A DNA stretch of 38,469 nucleotides from Mycobacterium colombiense (GTDB taxonomy: Bacteria; Actinomycetota; Actinomycetes; Mycobacteriales; Mycobacteriaceae), in the NCBI RefSeq assembly GCF_001672755.1, contig NZ_LZKI01000099.1:1-38469 (forward strand). Reading direction: 5' to 3'. The translations under genes and the position numbers were made by a program. Below are positions 14,661-23,619 of the stretch, one piece after another (position 1 is the first letter of the stretch; each line of letters starts with the position of its first letter). Under the pieces are notes generated by a model, which was not told the origin of the DNA, did no database searches, and saw nothing but the letters and a program-made list of their open reading frames with translations.

Positions 14661-14797
14661 CGAACGACTGAGAGCGGCCCCAGCGGACGTCACGTCGCGC
14701 CGTCCGATGATCGTCGCTTGAACCGTACTGACGGCGGGTGGATGTTCGCTACGCTTGACCCCGATTGATACGTCGCCTGGGAAGTTGGGGCCAGGTA

Positions 14798-17700
14798 ATG
14801 GCTGAAAGACCCAAGGCTCGGGGCGGGGCGCCGGGACCGAGCGAGATCGTGGCGGAGTTAGCCGCCGCCGGATTCGACAACGCGCGCCAGATCGCTCGAG
14901 GCGCCGCCGGGGTGGTCTACTGCTGCCGCGAGACCGCCTTGGGGCGCAACGTGGCGATCAAGGTGCTGCCGACGTTCATCGATGACGCGAGCCGGGAACG
15001 CTTTCTGCGCGAGGGCTACGCGATGGGCGGGCTATCCGGGCACCCGAACATCGTCAACATCCTGCGGGTCGGCCTGACCGCGGGCGGCCGCCCGTACATC
15101 GTCATGTCGTACTGCCCGGCGGGTTCGCTGGGGCTGCGCGTGCAGCGCGAGGGCCCCATCGCCTGGCCGGAAGCCGTGCGGATCGGCGTGAAGTTGTGCG
15201 GGGCACTGGAAACCGCGCACCTCAGCGGCACCCTGCACCGCGATATCAAACCGGCGAATGTCCTCGTCAACGACTACGGCGAACCGCAGCTGACCGACTT
15301 CGGGACCGCGCACGTCCCCGGCGGGTACGAGACGGCGGCCGGATTATTCTCCGGCACAATCGATTACCTGGCACCCGAGGTGATGGCGGGCGATCCGGCG
15401 ACGGTCGGCAGCGACGTCTATTCGCTCGGCGCCACGATCTATGCGCTCATCGCCGGCAACGCGGCGTATGAGCGCCGCGGCAGCGACGACCTGCTGGCGC
15501 ACTACACGCGGATCAACAGCACCCGGGTCCCCGACTTGCGCCACAGCGGAATCCCGGACGCGGTGTGCTCGGCGATCGAGATGGCGATGGAGCCCGACTC
15601 CACTGAAAGACCGTCTTCTGCAGCGGATTTCGGTCGCGGGTTGCAGGAAAGTCAGCGCCGCAACGGCTTGAAAGCGGACGCGATGGCCATCACCGCGGCC
15701 GGTTCGGCGCGGACCGCGGGCCTCTCCGCGGGCCTGTCGAAGGCGCGCACCCTGACGCAGGCCGGACGCGCCGGGATGGCGGGCGCGGCGACTCCGCGAC
15801 CGCCCAGGATCGCCAAGCCCGGCCCACGCGGTGCCGACTCGGACAGCGCTACCTCGCTGATCAATCGCCGAACGGTATCGCCGCCGTCCCGACCCGCCGG
15901 TTCACGAAACTCTAGCCAGCGCGGGCCAATTCCGCCCGCCCCCAGGACATCTGAGCCGACCGAGGCGATCGCCGAGCACACCAGCGTCACCGACGCGATC
16001 GCGCCGCCGAGTCCGCCCGACCCGCCTGCGGCCGCGCGCCGCGGGCCGGCGGCCGGAGCGGTGGCGTGGTTGAGCCCCTCGGGGAAGAAGCGCAAACGCG
16101 TCACGGCGGCGTTGATCGTGGCGGCGATCGTCGTGGCCGTGCTGGTGCTGGGCACAGGCGTCTACGTACTGCTGACGCAGGGCAAGCGGCACCAGAGCGC
16201 CGCCGCGAATCAATCGAACGCCCAGGCGATTTCGAGGTGGCAGCCGATCACGAACGCTCGCATCGCGCGACAGGCGGCGGCAACCACCCAGGACGACGGC
16301 ACGATCTGGATCTTCGGCGGAATGGGCAGCAACCACGCACTCGTCGCGAACCATGAGGGCTACGACCCGATCATCGACAGCTGGAAAAGCGGCGACGACC
16401 TCCCGGTTCCGGTTCAGCACGCGACGGCGGTCACGTGGCAGGGAAACCCGATCGTGCTCGGGGGCTGGCGCGCGGCAGGCCCGCAAAAGGTTGCCAGCGA
16501 CCAGGTTTGGCGCGTGGTCAACAGCCACTGGGTCGAGCTGCCCCATCTGCTGCAGCCCCGCGCGGCGGCCGCGGCGGCGGAGGTGGGTGGGCGCATCATC
16601 GTCGCCGGCGGCGTCGACTCGAACGGCGCCCTGCTGAACACCGTCGAGATCTTCGACGGCAATTCCTGGACCCTGGGCACCCCGATACCGACCCCCCGGC
16701 AGATGCTGGCCGCCGCGTCGGACGGGAAGCTGGTGTACACGGTGGGCGGCACCAACGGGACCGCGGACCTGGCGACGGTCGAGGCGTATGACCCCGCCGC
16801 CAAAAGCTGGACGCGATTGCCCGACCTTCCCCAACCGCGCGGCGATCTCGGCGTGGCACTGGCCGACCGGCGCCTGGTCGCCGTCGGGGGGCAGTCCGCC
16901 GGGCAGGTCCTCAAGAGCGTGTCGGTGCTCGACCTGACGACGAACACGTGGGCGGGCTTGCCGGACATGGCGACAGCGCGGCACGGCATGGCGGTCGACG
17001 CGATTGGGCAGGCCGTGTACTCGATCGGCGGGTCGAGTGAGATCGGCGACGGCCAGGCGACCTCGTCGGCGGAGGCGCTGCAACTACCGGCGCGCCGAAT
17101 GCAGCCGGCCGCGCAATGGCGTTCGCTACCAGACGCGCCGACGGCGCGGTTGATGACGGCGTGGACCGTGCTCGACGACAAGATCTGGGTCATCGGCGGC
17201 CTGCGCGACGGGGTCGCGCTGCAGACGGTCGAAAGCTATGACCCGCGCACCGGCGCCTGGCAACCACAACCCGCATTGCCGATCCCGCTGCACCACGCCG
17301 CGGCGGCGACCTATCGCGGCGAGGTGGTGGTGCTCGGGGGCGCCAGCGGCGACCTCACCCAGGCGTCGGCCAAGGTATTCGCGTTGCGCGGCGGTAAGTG
17401 GGTCGAGTTGCCCGGACTCACCCACGCTCGCGCCGCGCTCGCGGCCGCGGTGGCCGATGACAAACTCGTGATCGTCGGCGGGCAGAACGCCAAACAGCTC
17501 GTTCCGCAGACCGAGGTCTTCGACGGCAACGCGTGGCACGACGCGGCCAACATGCCCACCCCGCGCGAGCATCTGGCCGCGGTGTCGGACGGCACGTACG
17601 TGTACGCGGTCGGCGGCAGGTTCCTGTCGGCCGACAAGAATTCCGCGGCATTCGAACGGTTCGACCCGCAGTCGGGGACGTGGACGAAGTTGGTCGACAT

Positions 17701-17965
17701 GCCGACCCCTCGCGGCAGCTACGGCGCCGCGTTCATCGATGGCCGAATCGCGGCGGTCGGCGGTGAGGAACCGACGGAGGTGGTGGGCGTGGCCGAGATG
17801 TACGACATCGCCGACGGAACGTGGACGACGTTGCGCCCCATGCCAACTCCGCGCCACGCCGAGGTGGTCGCGGCGGTCGGCAACACCATCTACTGCGTCG
17901 GCGGGGCGAACCGGCCCACCCACGAAGGCCCTGTCGCCACCGTCGAGGCCCTGGACTTCATCTAG
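14798..17965 (+). CDS. Transmembrane Ser/Thr protein kinase with twelve Kelch repeats (1055 aa)
   Basis: A Hanks-type kinase domain (about 25-285) is followed by a Pro/Ser linker (about 300-430), one membrane helix (about 437-462) and an extracytoplasmic Kelch region (about 478-1055). Kinase residues are intact: K55 (VAIKVLP), HRD 147-149 with K151/N154, DFG 167-169 and APE 192-194. I count twelve Kelch units, each with a hydrophobic-hydrophobic-GG core and most with a later PR (MPTPR-type) ending, enough for two six-bladed propellers. The layout parallels PknD, which has an NHL propeller. ATG 14798 is preferred over the in-frame TTG at 14765. It converges on the FHA-ABC exporter with four bases between stops. 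Confidence 0.93.
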   Translation: MAERPKARGGAPGPSEIVAELAAAGFDNARQIARGAAGVVYCCRETALGRNVAIKVLPTFIDDASRERFLREGYAMGGLSGHPNIVNILRVGLTAGGRPYIVMSYCPAGSLGLRVQREGPIAWPEAVRIGVKLCGALETAHLSGTLHRDIKPANVLVNDYGEPQLTDFGTAHVPGGYETAAGLFSGTIDYLAPEVMAGDPATVGSDVYSLGATIYALIAGNAAYERRGSDDLLAHYTRINSTRVPDLRHSGIPDAVCSAIEMAMEPDSTERPSSAADFGRGLQESQRRNGLKADAMAITAAGSARTAGLSAGLSKARTLTQAGRAGMAGAATPRPPRIAKPGPRGADSDSATSLINRRTVSPPSRPAGSRNSSQRGPIPPAPRTSEPTEAIAEHTSVTDAIAPPSPPDPPAAARRGPAAGAVAWLSPSGKKRKRVTAALIVAAIVVAVLVLGTGVYVLLTQGKRHQSAAANQSNAQAISRWQPITNARIARQAAATTQDDGTIWIFGGMGSNHALVANHEGYDPIIDSWKSGDDLPVPVQHATAVTWQGNPIVLGGWRAAGPQKVASDQVWRVVNSHWVELPHLLQPRAAAAAAEVGGRIIVAGGVDSNGALLNTVEIFDGNSWTLGTPIPTPRQMLAAASDGKLVYTVGGTNGTADLATVEAYDPAAKSWTRLPDLPQPRGDLGVALADRRLVAVGGQSAGQVLKSVSVLDLTTNTWAGLPDMATARHGMAVDAIGQAVYSIGGSSEIGDGQATSSAEALQLPARRMQPAAQWRSLPDAPTARLMTAWTVLDDKIWVIGGLRDGVALQTVESYDPRTGAWQPQPALPIPLHHAAAATYRGEVVVLGGASGDLTQASAKVFALRGGKWVELPGLTHARAALAAAVADDKLVIVGGQNAKQLVPQTEVFDGNAWHDAANMPTPREHLAAVSDGTYVYAVGGRFLSADKNSAAFERFDPQSGTWTKLVDMPTPRGSYGAAFIDGRIAAVGGEEPTEVVGVAEMYDIADGTWTTLRPMPTPRHAEVVAAVGNTIYCVGGANRPTHEGPVATVEALDFI

Positions 17966-17969
17966 CGGA

Positions 17970-20594
17970 TCAAGGGCGCTTGAGCCGGCTGCGCCACCCG
18001 ACGAATCCCGCGTACACGACCGTCAACAACACGAGCATGCCCACATCGAACAGCCAGGTTTGCGCCGTGTGCTTGAAGTGGCTGTCCTTCGGGGCCAGCG
18101 GCCCGGGCTCGATCGTCCACAAATCGACGGTCGAGGCCTGCGCCGCATAGCCCCAGCGCGAGGGCACCGCCCACGACATCTGGTCGAGGCCGACGCGGTT
18201 GGTGACGGGGACCATCCCGCCGCAGAGCACCAACTGCAGCATGAGCGAAACCACCAGCAGCGGCATGATCTGCTCGTTGGAGCGGGCGAGGGAGGACAGG
18301 ACCAGGCCGACCATCGCCGCGGCGACGCACATCGCGGCGGTGGCGACGTACAGCTCGAGCGTGGCGCTGCCGAGCAGCAGCGGCGGTCGCGTCGGGGCTC
18401 CCTTCCCCAGGATCGTGATGGTCGTCGCGATCGCCGACTGAATGACGGCGAAGACGAAGAACACGGCCATCTTCGCCAGCAGATATGCCTTGGTGGACAG
18501 TCCGACCGCCTGCTCCCGGCGGAAGATGGGGCGCTCGCCGATGAGGTCGCGGATCGTCAGCGCGGTACCCATGAAGACCGCGGCCATGGTGAGCAGCATC
18601 AAGACCGACCCGGGTTCGTCGGAGCCGTCGCCGTTGGGATCGGCGACACGGAATCCCGTCGAGCCGGGAACGGTCAGCGACAGCGCGCCCATCACGAACG
18701 GCAGCAGCGCCAGGAAGATGAAGTAGGCGCGGTCGGCCACGATCAACCGGATCTGGCGGCGCGCGATCGTCGCGAACTGGCGACGCGTGCTGGAGCGCGC
18801 CGGAGCACCCAGGTCGGCCGGCTTCTCCGCCTCGGCTCCGGCCGGCGGCGGTTGGAGCTGGGCCAGGAACCGGCGGTTCGCTTCGTCGGGGTCCGCGCCC
18901 ACCATGCCAAAGATCTTGGCCCAGTTGGTGGTTCCCATCGTCGCTTCGATTTCGCCGGGCGGGCCGCAGTAGGCCGTCTTGCCGCCGGGCGCCATCAGCA
19001 GCACCTGGTCGCAGAGATCGAGGTAGCTCAGCGAGTGCGTCACCACCAGCACCACGCGACCGGCGTCGGCCAGCTGCCGCAGCATCGTCATCACCTGCAG
19101 GTCCAGCGCCGGATCCAGGCCCGAGGTCGGCTCGTCGAGGATCAGCAGCGACGGCCCGGTGAGCAGCTCGAGTGCCACCGACGCGCGCTTGCGCTGCCCA
19201 CCGGACAGCTTGTCCACCCGGGTGTCGGCATGCTTGGTCAGCCCGAGTTCCTCGATCACCTGCGCAACTACCTGCGCGCGGTCTTGTTTGCTGGTGTCGG
19301 GCGGCAACCGCAGCTCGGCGGCATAGCTCAGCGCCTGGCTCACCGTCAGCTGGCGGTGCACGACGTCGTCCTGGGGCACCATCCCGATCCGGCTTCGCAG
19401 CGAGGCGAAGCTGGCGTGAATGTCGTGCCCCTCGAAAGTGATTGAGCCGGAGGTCGGACAGGTGGCCCCGGCGATCAGCCGGGACAGCGTGCTTTTCCCG
19501 GCGCCGGAACCACCGATCAGGGCAGTCAGCGTCCCTGGGCGCGCGGTCAGCGAGACCTTCTGGATCAGCCGTTTGCTGTCGATTTCGAAGTCGACCTCGC
19601 GGACCTCCAGCCCGCCGGTGCGGGTTGCCGCTTCGGCACGGCGAAGCAGGATTTCACCGTTGAACACCAGGTCGACGTTGCCGATCGTGACCACGTCGCC
19701 TTCGGTCAGCGGCGCCGACAAGATTCGCGTGCCGTTGACGAATGTCCCGTTGATGCTGTGCGCGTCGTGGATCTCCGTGCCGGTCGGGCCGGGAACCAGG
19801 TAGGCGTGGTGGCGCGACACCAAGACGTCGGAGATGACGACGTCGCTGTCTTCGGCGCGACCGATCACGGCGGCTCCCGTGGGTGGCGCCGCGAGCTTCG
19901 ACCGAGAACGCTGCACCGCGCGCCGCAGGTTGGTGCTGTCGAACTGCGCGGCTTCGAGTGCCTCGGAGCCGATCTCGGTCAGCGGCTGGCCTTTTGGCGG
20001 CGACCAGGCGGCCCTTTCGGGCGGCGGTGCCGGTTGGGGACGGCGGGGCGGCGACGGTGGGCTCGGATAGCCGACGGCCCGGCGCGGGCCGCCGGCCGGT
20101 TGCGGTGACGGTGGTGGCGGGCCGGCGTGGGTGTAACGCAGCGGCGGGGGTTGCGGTCGCGCGATGCGGGGCGGCGACCCGTTGGCCTGCTGTGGGTGCC
20201 CCGGACGAGACGGCCGCGGGGCGCCCGGGCGCGCGAGGGCCTGCATCCCCTCGACCGTCGGCGGTAGCTGGCCCACCGCCCTGTCGTCACGTCCGATCTG
20301 GAAACTCAAGCGCGGCCCGTCGGGGCTGCCAACGTTGATGCTCTGGCCGTCGTGGATGTCGACGACGGCAACCCGGCCGCCATTGACGAACATCCCCGTC
20401 GGCGACCCGTTGTCGATCGCCACCCATTTGCCCCGGTCGAATCGCAGCAGCAGGTGCGAGCGGGAGACCAACGGATGGGCTACCCGCATGTCGGCTCGCA
20501 GGTCACTCCCCACGACGACATCGTTGCCAGCGGCGAAACTGCGCCGTGACCAGTTGGATTGAACCGTCAGCACGGGTGATGCGGGCCTGCTCAT
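17970..20594 (-). CDS. FHA-domain ABC transporter, Rv1747-like (874 aa)
   Basis: Two FHA domains read phosphothreonine: the first at about 15-100 (VVSRSHLLL-type core near HPLVSRSHLL), the second at about 215-305 (VLVSRHHAYLV and SINGTFVNG). A Pro-rich linker lies between them. Next come an ABC ATPase (Walker A GGSGAGKST, signature LSGGQRKR, Walker B LLILDEPTSG) and a C-terminal ABC-2 membrane domain with about six helices. In M. tuberculosis, Rv1747 is phosphorylated by PknF encoded beside it and is linked to export of cell-wall glycolipids. Here a Kelch kinase is the neighbour, on the opposite strand. ATG 20594 aligns with the Rv1747 start; longer frames are unlikely. Confidence 0.93.
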   Translation of the reverse strand: MSRPASPVLTVQSNWSRRSFAAGNDVVVGSDLRADMRVAHPLVSRSHLLLRFDRGKWVAIDNGSPTGMFVNGGRVAVVDIHDGQSINVGSPDGPRLSFQIGRDDRAVGQLPPTVEGMQALARPGAPRPSRPGHPQQANGSPPRIARPQPPPLRYTHAGPPPPSPQPAGGPRRAVGYPSPPSPPRRPQPAPPPERAAWSPPKGQPLTEIGSEALEAAQFDSTNLRRAVQRSRSKLAAPPTGAAVIGRAEDSDVVISDVLVSRHHAYLVPGPTGTEIHDAHSINGTFVNGTRILSAPLTEGDVVTIGNVDLVFNGEILLRRAEAATRTGGLEVREVDFEIDSKRLIQKVSLTARPGTLTALIGGSGAGKSTLSRLIAGATCPTSGSITFEGHDIHASFASLRSRIGMVPQDDVVHRQLTVSQALSYAAELRLPPDTSKQDRAQVVAQVIEELGLTKHADTRVDKLSGGQRKRASVALELLTGPSLLILDEPTSGLDPALDLQVMTMLRQLADAGRVVLVVTHSLSYLDLCDQVLLMAPGGKTAYCGPPGEIEATMGTTNWAKIFGMVGADPDEANRRFLAQLQPPPAGAEAEKPADLGAPARSSTRRQFATIARRQIRLIVADRAYFIFLALLPFVMGALSLTVPGSTGFRVADPNGDGSDEPGSVLMLLTMAAVFMGTALTIRDLIGERPIFRREQAVGLSTKAYLLAKMAVFFVFAVIQSAIATTITILGKGAPTRPPLLLGSATLELYVATAAMCVAAAMVGLVLSSLARSNEQIMPLLVVSLMLQLVLCGGMVPVTNRVGLDQMSWAVPSRWGYAAQASTVDLWTIEPGPLAPKDSHFKHTAQTWLFDVGMLVLLTVVYAGFVGWRSRLKRP

Positions 20595-20944
20595 CCAATC
20601 AGTATTCGACCCACCGTCAGCAAACTCCAGCGGTTTCGGCATATTGGTCCGCCGCCTGCGATCGCATTTGCTGTGCGCGCCGCGACAGGGTTCGAGCCGG
20701 GCGCGCGTCACGGCCCGGTCACAACACGATCCCAATTCACCTCAGCCGGCCCGTCACACTGGCGTGTCCACTCGAGTTCCTATGCGCCTGGTCACGGCGC
20801 CACGACCGGGGCCCCGGACTAAACCCGCCTTGACCAAACCGTGACCGTCGCGTTGCCAAATATCAACGCGCCCTTACGCTTCCGCAGGTCAGCGCACATT
20901 TATCATCCCTATTGCAACTATGTCAGTTAAAAGGAATTGGAGCC
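20595..20944. other. Divergent intergenic region (FHA-ABC transporter / L,D-transpeptidase)
   Basis: 350 bases with no credible gene. It becomes AT-rich from about 20,890 (TTTATCATCC, then TTGCAACTATGTCAGTTAAAAGG), where the transpeptidase promoter probably lies. AAGGA at 20931-20935 serves as its ribosome binding site. No clear -35/-10 pair was assigned for the transporter. Confidence 0.45.
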
Positions 20945-21760
20945 ATGCGGACCGGTGTTCGGTGTGTTCTTGCGGTGATTGGAGCCGCTGCGAGCGTTGT
21001 CGTGACGCCGGCCGGCGTGAGCCTGGCGGCGGCGAACCAGTCGCATGGATTCGCGATAGCGTCGATTTCGCCGGGCCGCGACGAGGTGGTCGGGGTGGCG
21101 CATCCCATCCAGGTGAAATTCGCTGCGCCCATTATCAACTCAGCCGACCGGCGGGCGGCCGAACGTGCCGTTGACGTCAAATCGACGCCCGCGATGACCG
21201 GCAAGTTCGAATGGCTCGACGACAAGGTTGTCCAGTGGGTTCCGGACCGATACTGGCCGGCGCACAGCACAATTGCGTTGACGGTGGGCGGCGCGGCCGC
21301 GGAGATCAAAACAGGTCCTGCCGTGATCGGCGTCGCCAGCATTTCCGAACACACCTTCACCGTGAGCATCGACGGCGCGGAAGCGGGACCGCCGACCTCA
21401 CTGCCGGCGCCGCACCACCGGCCACACTTCGGCGAGCAGGGCGTGATGCCCGCGTCGATGGGTAGGCCGGAATACCCGACCCCGGTCGGCTCGTACACCG
21501 TTCTGTCCAAAGAGGAAGCGGTGACCATGGATTCGAGCAGCGTCGGCATCCCGGTCGACGACCCCAACGGTTACCTGCTGACGGTCAATTACGCCGTCCG
21601 TATCACCAGCCGCGGACTGTTCGTGCATTCGGCTCCGTGGGCCGTCCCCTCTCTGGGGCTGGAGAACGTCAGCCACGGCTGCATCAGCCTGAGCCCCGAT
21701 GACGCCGAGTGGTACTACGACCACGTCCACGTCGGCGACCCGGTGATCGTCCAGGAGTAG
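20945..21760 (+). CDS. L,D-transpeptidase (YkuD domain), secreted
   Basis: The enzyme forms 3-3 cross-links in peptidoglycan or attaches proteins to it, outside the membrane. ATG 20945 is preferred over 20912 because AAGGA precedes it and the signal peptide (MRTGVRCVLAVIGAAAS) then begins properly. An Ig-like domain (about 40-135) precedes the YkuD catalytic domain (about 140-271). The active site is complete: FVHSAPWAVP with catalytic His, then SHGCISL with nucleophile Cys near 246. The C-terminal DAEWYYDHVHVGDPVIV is typical. The size and domain order match the short mycobacterial enzymes such as Rv0116c (LdtA). A strong terminator follows 14 bases after the stop. Confidence 0.92.
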   Translation: MRTGVRCVLAVIGAAASVVVTPAGVSLAAANQSHGFAIASISPGRDEVVGVAHPIQVKFAAPIINSADRRAAERAVDVKSTPAMTGKFEWLDDKVVQWVPDRYWPAHSTIALTVGGAAAEIKTGPAVIGVASISEHTFTVSIDGAEAGPPTSLPAPHHRPHFGEQGVMPASMGRPEYPTPVGSYTVLSKEEAVTMDSSSVGIPVDDPNGYLLTVNYAVRITSRGLFVHSAPWAVPSLGLENVSHGCISLSPDDAEWYYDHVHVGDPVIVQE

Positions 21761-21773
21761 TCCGACATTTCAC

Positions 21774-21812
21774 GAAGCTCCGCACCCAGGCGCAAGCCGG
21801 GTGCGGAGCTTC
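21774..21812 (+). terminator. Strong intrinsic-type terminator after the L,D-transpeptidase
   Basis: A perfect 14-bp stem (GAAGCTCCGCACCC with GGGTGCGGAGCTTC) and an 11-base loop, followed by AATTGTCTTG. It starts 14 bases after the stop codon and could work in both directions. Confidence 0.88.
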
Positions 21813-21904
21813 AATTGTCTTGACGGCGTGGGTGTCTCAGTACCGCCGGGGTGCACGTGCATGCCGAGCGAGGCTGACCGGGCACCGATGGTCTACAAAC
21901 GGAA

Positions 21905-21935
21905 CGGGCCCGCTGGTTTATCACCAGCGGGCCCG
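21905..21935 (-). terminator. Strong hairpin terminator of the Pro/Ala-rich secreted protein gene
   Basis: A perfect 13-bp stem (CGGGCCCGCTGGT with ACCAGCGGGCCCG) and 5-base loop. On the minus strand it begins 27 bases after the stop at 21963 and is followed by TTCCGTTTG. With the hairpin at 21774 it insulates two convergent genes. Confidence 0.85.
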
Positions 21936-21962
21936 GCCCGTTCACCGGAGACCGATTCGGCC

Positions 21963-22508
21963 TCAGCTCGCGCCCGAGGGACCGGGGCGAACCGGCTGAC
22001 CGTCCACCGGCCCGCCGCTGGGAGCCGGACCGGTCGGCGCGTCCTTCACCCCCGACATGTCGATGATCGGCGCGGCCGCCTCCAACGGTGCGCCGGCCAG
22101 CGGCCCGCCAAGGGCGATCAGCGGCGCACCGGCCGGAACCACCGGCACGGGCGGCACTACCGGCACCGGAGGCACCAGGGGTACCGGCGGCGCGAGGGGC
22201 AACGGCGGCACGATCGGCAGCGGCGCACCGATCGGCAGCGGCCCCGGCACAGCCATCGGCACACCGGACATATCGGTCATGGGCGCCGCGCACATGCCTC
22301 CGGCGGCCGGCGCGCCCGCGGCCACCGTGCCGGCGGCTGCACCCGGCCCGCCCGCGGCGGGCGCCACCTCGCCCGACTGCCCCTCGATGCACGCGTGGCC
22401 GCCCGTGATCAGCGGGGCGGCCGCCGCGTCGGGGCTCAACGCGATAGCAGCTCCGCACAACCCAGCGCCGGCAACTACTTTGATGTTGAACCGATCGACG
22501 ATCGCCAT
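21963..22508 (-). CDS. Pro/Ala-rich secreted protein (181 aa)
   Basis: Starts MAIVDRFNIKVVAGAGLCGA at ATG 22508; GGAG lies upstream at a rather long spacing, and the in-frame GTG at 22532 contains that purine run and is unlikely. The N-terminus is a Sec signal peptide ending near SPDAAAA. Two cysteines (HACIEG and GGMCAAP) flank an Ala/Gly stretch. The middle (about 95-130) has tandem PPVPxVP-type repeats. There is no membrane anchor, so it is probably released or cell-wall associated. Such proteins are common in mycobacteria; the function is unknown. Confidence 0.78.
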   Translation of the reverse strand: MAIVDRFNIKVVAGAGLCGAAIALSPDAAAAPLITGGHACIEGQSGEVAPAAGGPGAAAGTVAAGAPAAGGMCAAPMTDMSGVPMAVPGPLPIGAPLPIVPPLPLAPPVPLVPPVPVVPPVPVVPAGAPLIALGGPLAGAPLEAAAPIIDMSGVKDAPTGPAPSGGPVDGQPVRPGPSGAS

Positions 22509-22783
22509 CAGCGCCAACTCTCCTTTATTCACGCTCAGCTATTTCCCATTTGGTGCAGCAGGCCCGCCTAGCCGTACCGAGGCCGGTTTCACGACCGCGC
22601 CAATTGTCAGCAGGCGACGCGCGACACGCGCCACGCCGCACCGCGCCGTTTCCAAATGGTGACGTCACAACGGTGTCACGAATCGGAACATCACCGGCGG
22701 GCGCCAACCGACCTGCACGAATGCGCTTGCGCCCTAGGCGTACTGATGGATTCTGGCCGGAATGTCGTGCGGGCGAACGCCGA

Positions 22784-22927
22784 TCACAGTGTGGGGACCA
22801 TACCGCCGTCGATCGTCACGCCGGCGCCCATCACGTTGGCGCCTCGATCACTGGCCAGCATGACGACCAGATCGGCGCCCTCCTCGGTCGGGCAGACAGC
22901 TGTCGGCAACAGCACGGCGAAACGCCA
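22784..22927 (-). pseudogene. Remnant of an SDR oxidoreductase gene (C-terminal fragment)
   Basis: Minus-strand codons give WRFAVLLPTAVCP, then TEEGADLVVMLASDRGANVM and GAGVTIDGGMVPTL before TGA at 22784-22786. This is the unmistakable end of a short-chain dehydrogenase: LASDR, cofactor-side G-A, and the IDGG C-terminal motif. Upstream, a TAG stop (22928-22930) interrupts the frame and no Rossmann or catalytic segment is found before the AT-rich region at about 22,970. Only about 47 codons remain. It lies in an otherwise gene-free 577-base stretch (22509-23085). Confidence 0.8.
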
Positions 22928-22998
22928 CTACGGGTCGGTGTGCCGAAATCGACTTTGAAATCTCACGGACTTTATTTTTCCGCAGGTCATTCACAGGG

Positions 22999-23016
22999 AA
23001 CTGTTGGTGAACAGTT
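22999..23016. promoter_or_regulatory. Inverted repeat upstream of the DUF732 pair (candidate operator)
   Basis: AACTGTT-GGTG-AACAGTT is a perfect 7-bp palindrome 70 bases before the first DUF732 start. A third copy of AACTGTT occurs at 23057-23063, about 58 bases downstream and directly before a TTGACG sequence. The surrounding region is AT-richer than its neighbours, as expected of a promoter. No cognate regulator is identifiable. Confidence 0.5.
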
Positions 23017-23085
23017 ACTGTTCTGAAGGTTACGTAGAAGTTAACATCGAGATTAGAACTGTTGACGTCAAGAGGAGAAGGGGCT

Positions 23086-23427
23086 ATGTCGCCACGTCGT
23101 CTCGCCACCGGGTTCATCGGTTCCGTCCTGCTCGGGGGCCCGCTTCTCGCCGGCCTCGTCTGGGCCGGCCCCGCACAGGCCGACGCGGCCGGATTCCTCA
23201 ACGACATGCACAGGGACGGGGTTCACGCCGTCACCGGTGGTGACGCGGCGCTGCTTCAGGCGGGGCTGAACGTCTGCCAGCAGCTGTCGTGGGGCGCTCC
23301 CGAATCCCAGCTCGAGGGCTTGGCGCTGCAACGGTCCGACGACCGGCAAGGGGCGGGTGGGCTCAGTCCCCAGCAGGCCAACGACATCGTCGGCTACGCC
23401 GAGCGCGATCTCTGCCCCGGCGCCTGA
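23086..23427 (+). CDS. DUF732 secreted protein, copy 1 (113 aa)
   Basis: ATG 23086 is set by AGGAG eight bases upstream; a frame start at 23062 is rejected. The signal peptide (to about residue 32, ending AGPAQADA) is followed by a small helical domain with the DUF732 pattern: FLNDMHRDGVHA, a conserved CQQLSWG segment and a C-terminal Cys in RDLCPGA. The two Cys probably form a disulfide. The function of this mycobacterial family is unknown. It is paralogous to the next gene, which it precedes by 192 bases. Confidence 0.88.
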   Translation: MSPRRLATGFIGSVLLGGPLLAGLVWAGPAQADAAGFLNDMHRDGVHAVTGGDAALLQAGLNVCQQLSWGAPESQLEGLALQRSDDRQGAGGLSPQQANDIVGYAERDLCPGA

Positions 23428-23619
23428 CCTGACCTTTCGTACTTCGCCGGTTCACAGCGCGCTCGCGGTCGGATCCGCACGGGGCCACAGGTCGCGGCGG
23501 GTCCGGCCTCCGTTCTTTGCCGACTATTCACTCTCCGGAATTGTTTGCGCAGCGGGTCGTCGCACTTTTGTGTAAAAGTGCATCATCCGCATCGGGCACA
23601 GACACAAGGAGAAGGTTGC

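Noticed and set aside
17739..19445. 568-residue plus-strand ORF across the FHA-ABC transporter
   Set aside because: It is antisense to the clearly coding Rv1747-type gene, is His/Arg/Gln-rich without any domain, and reflects high-GC third positions.
22088..22662. Plus-strand ORFs in the Pro/Ala-rich protein region
   Set aside because: They are reverse reads of the PPVP repeats; the minus frame has a signal peptide and a matching terminator.
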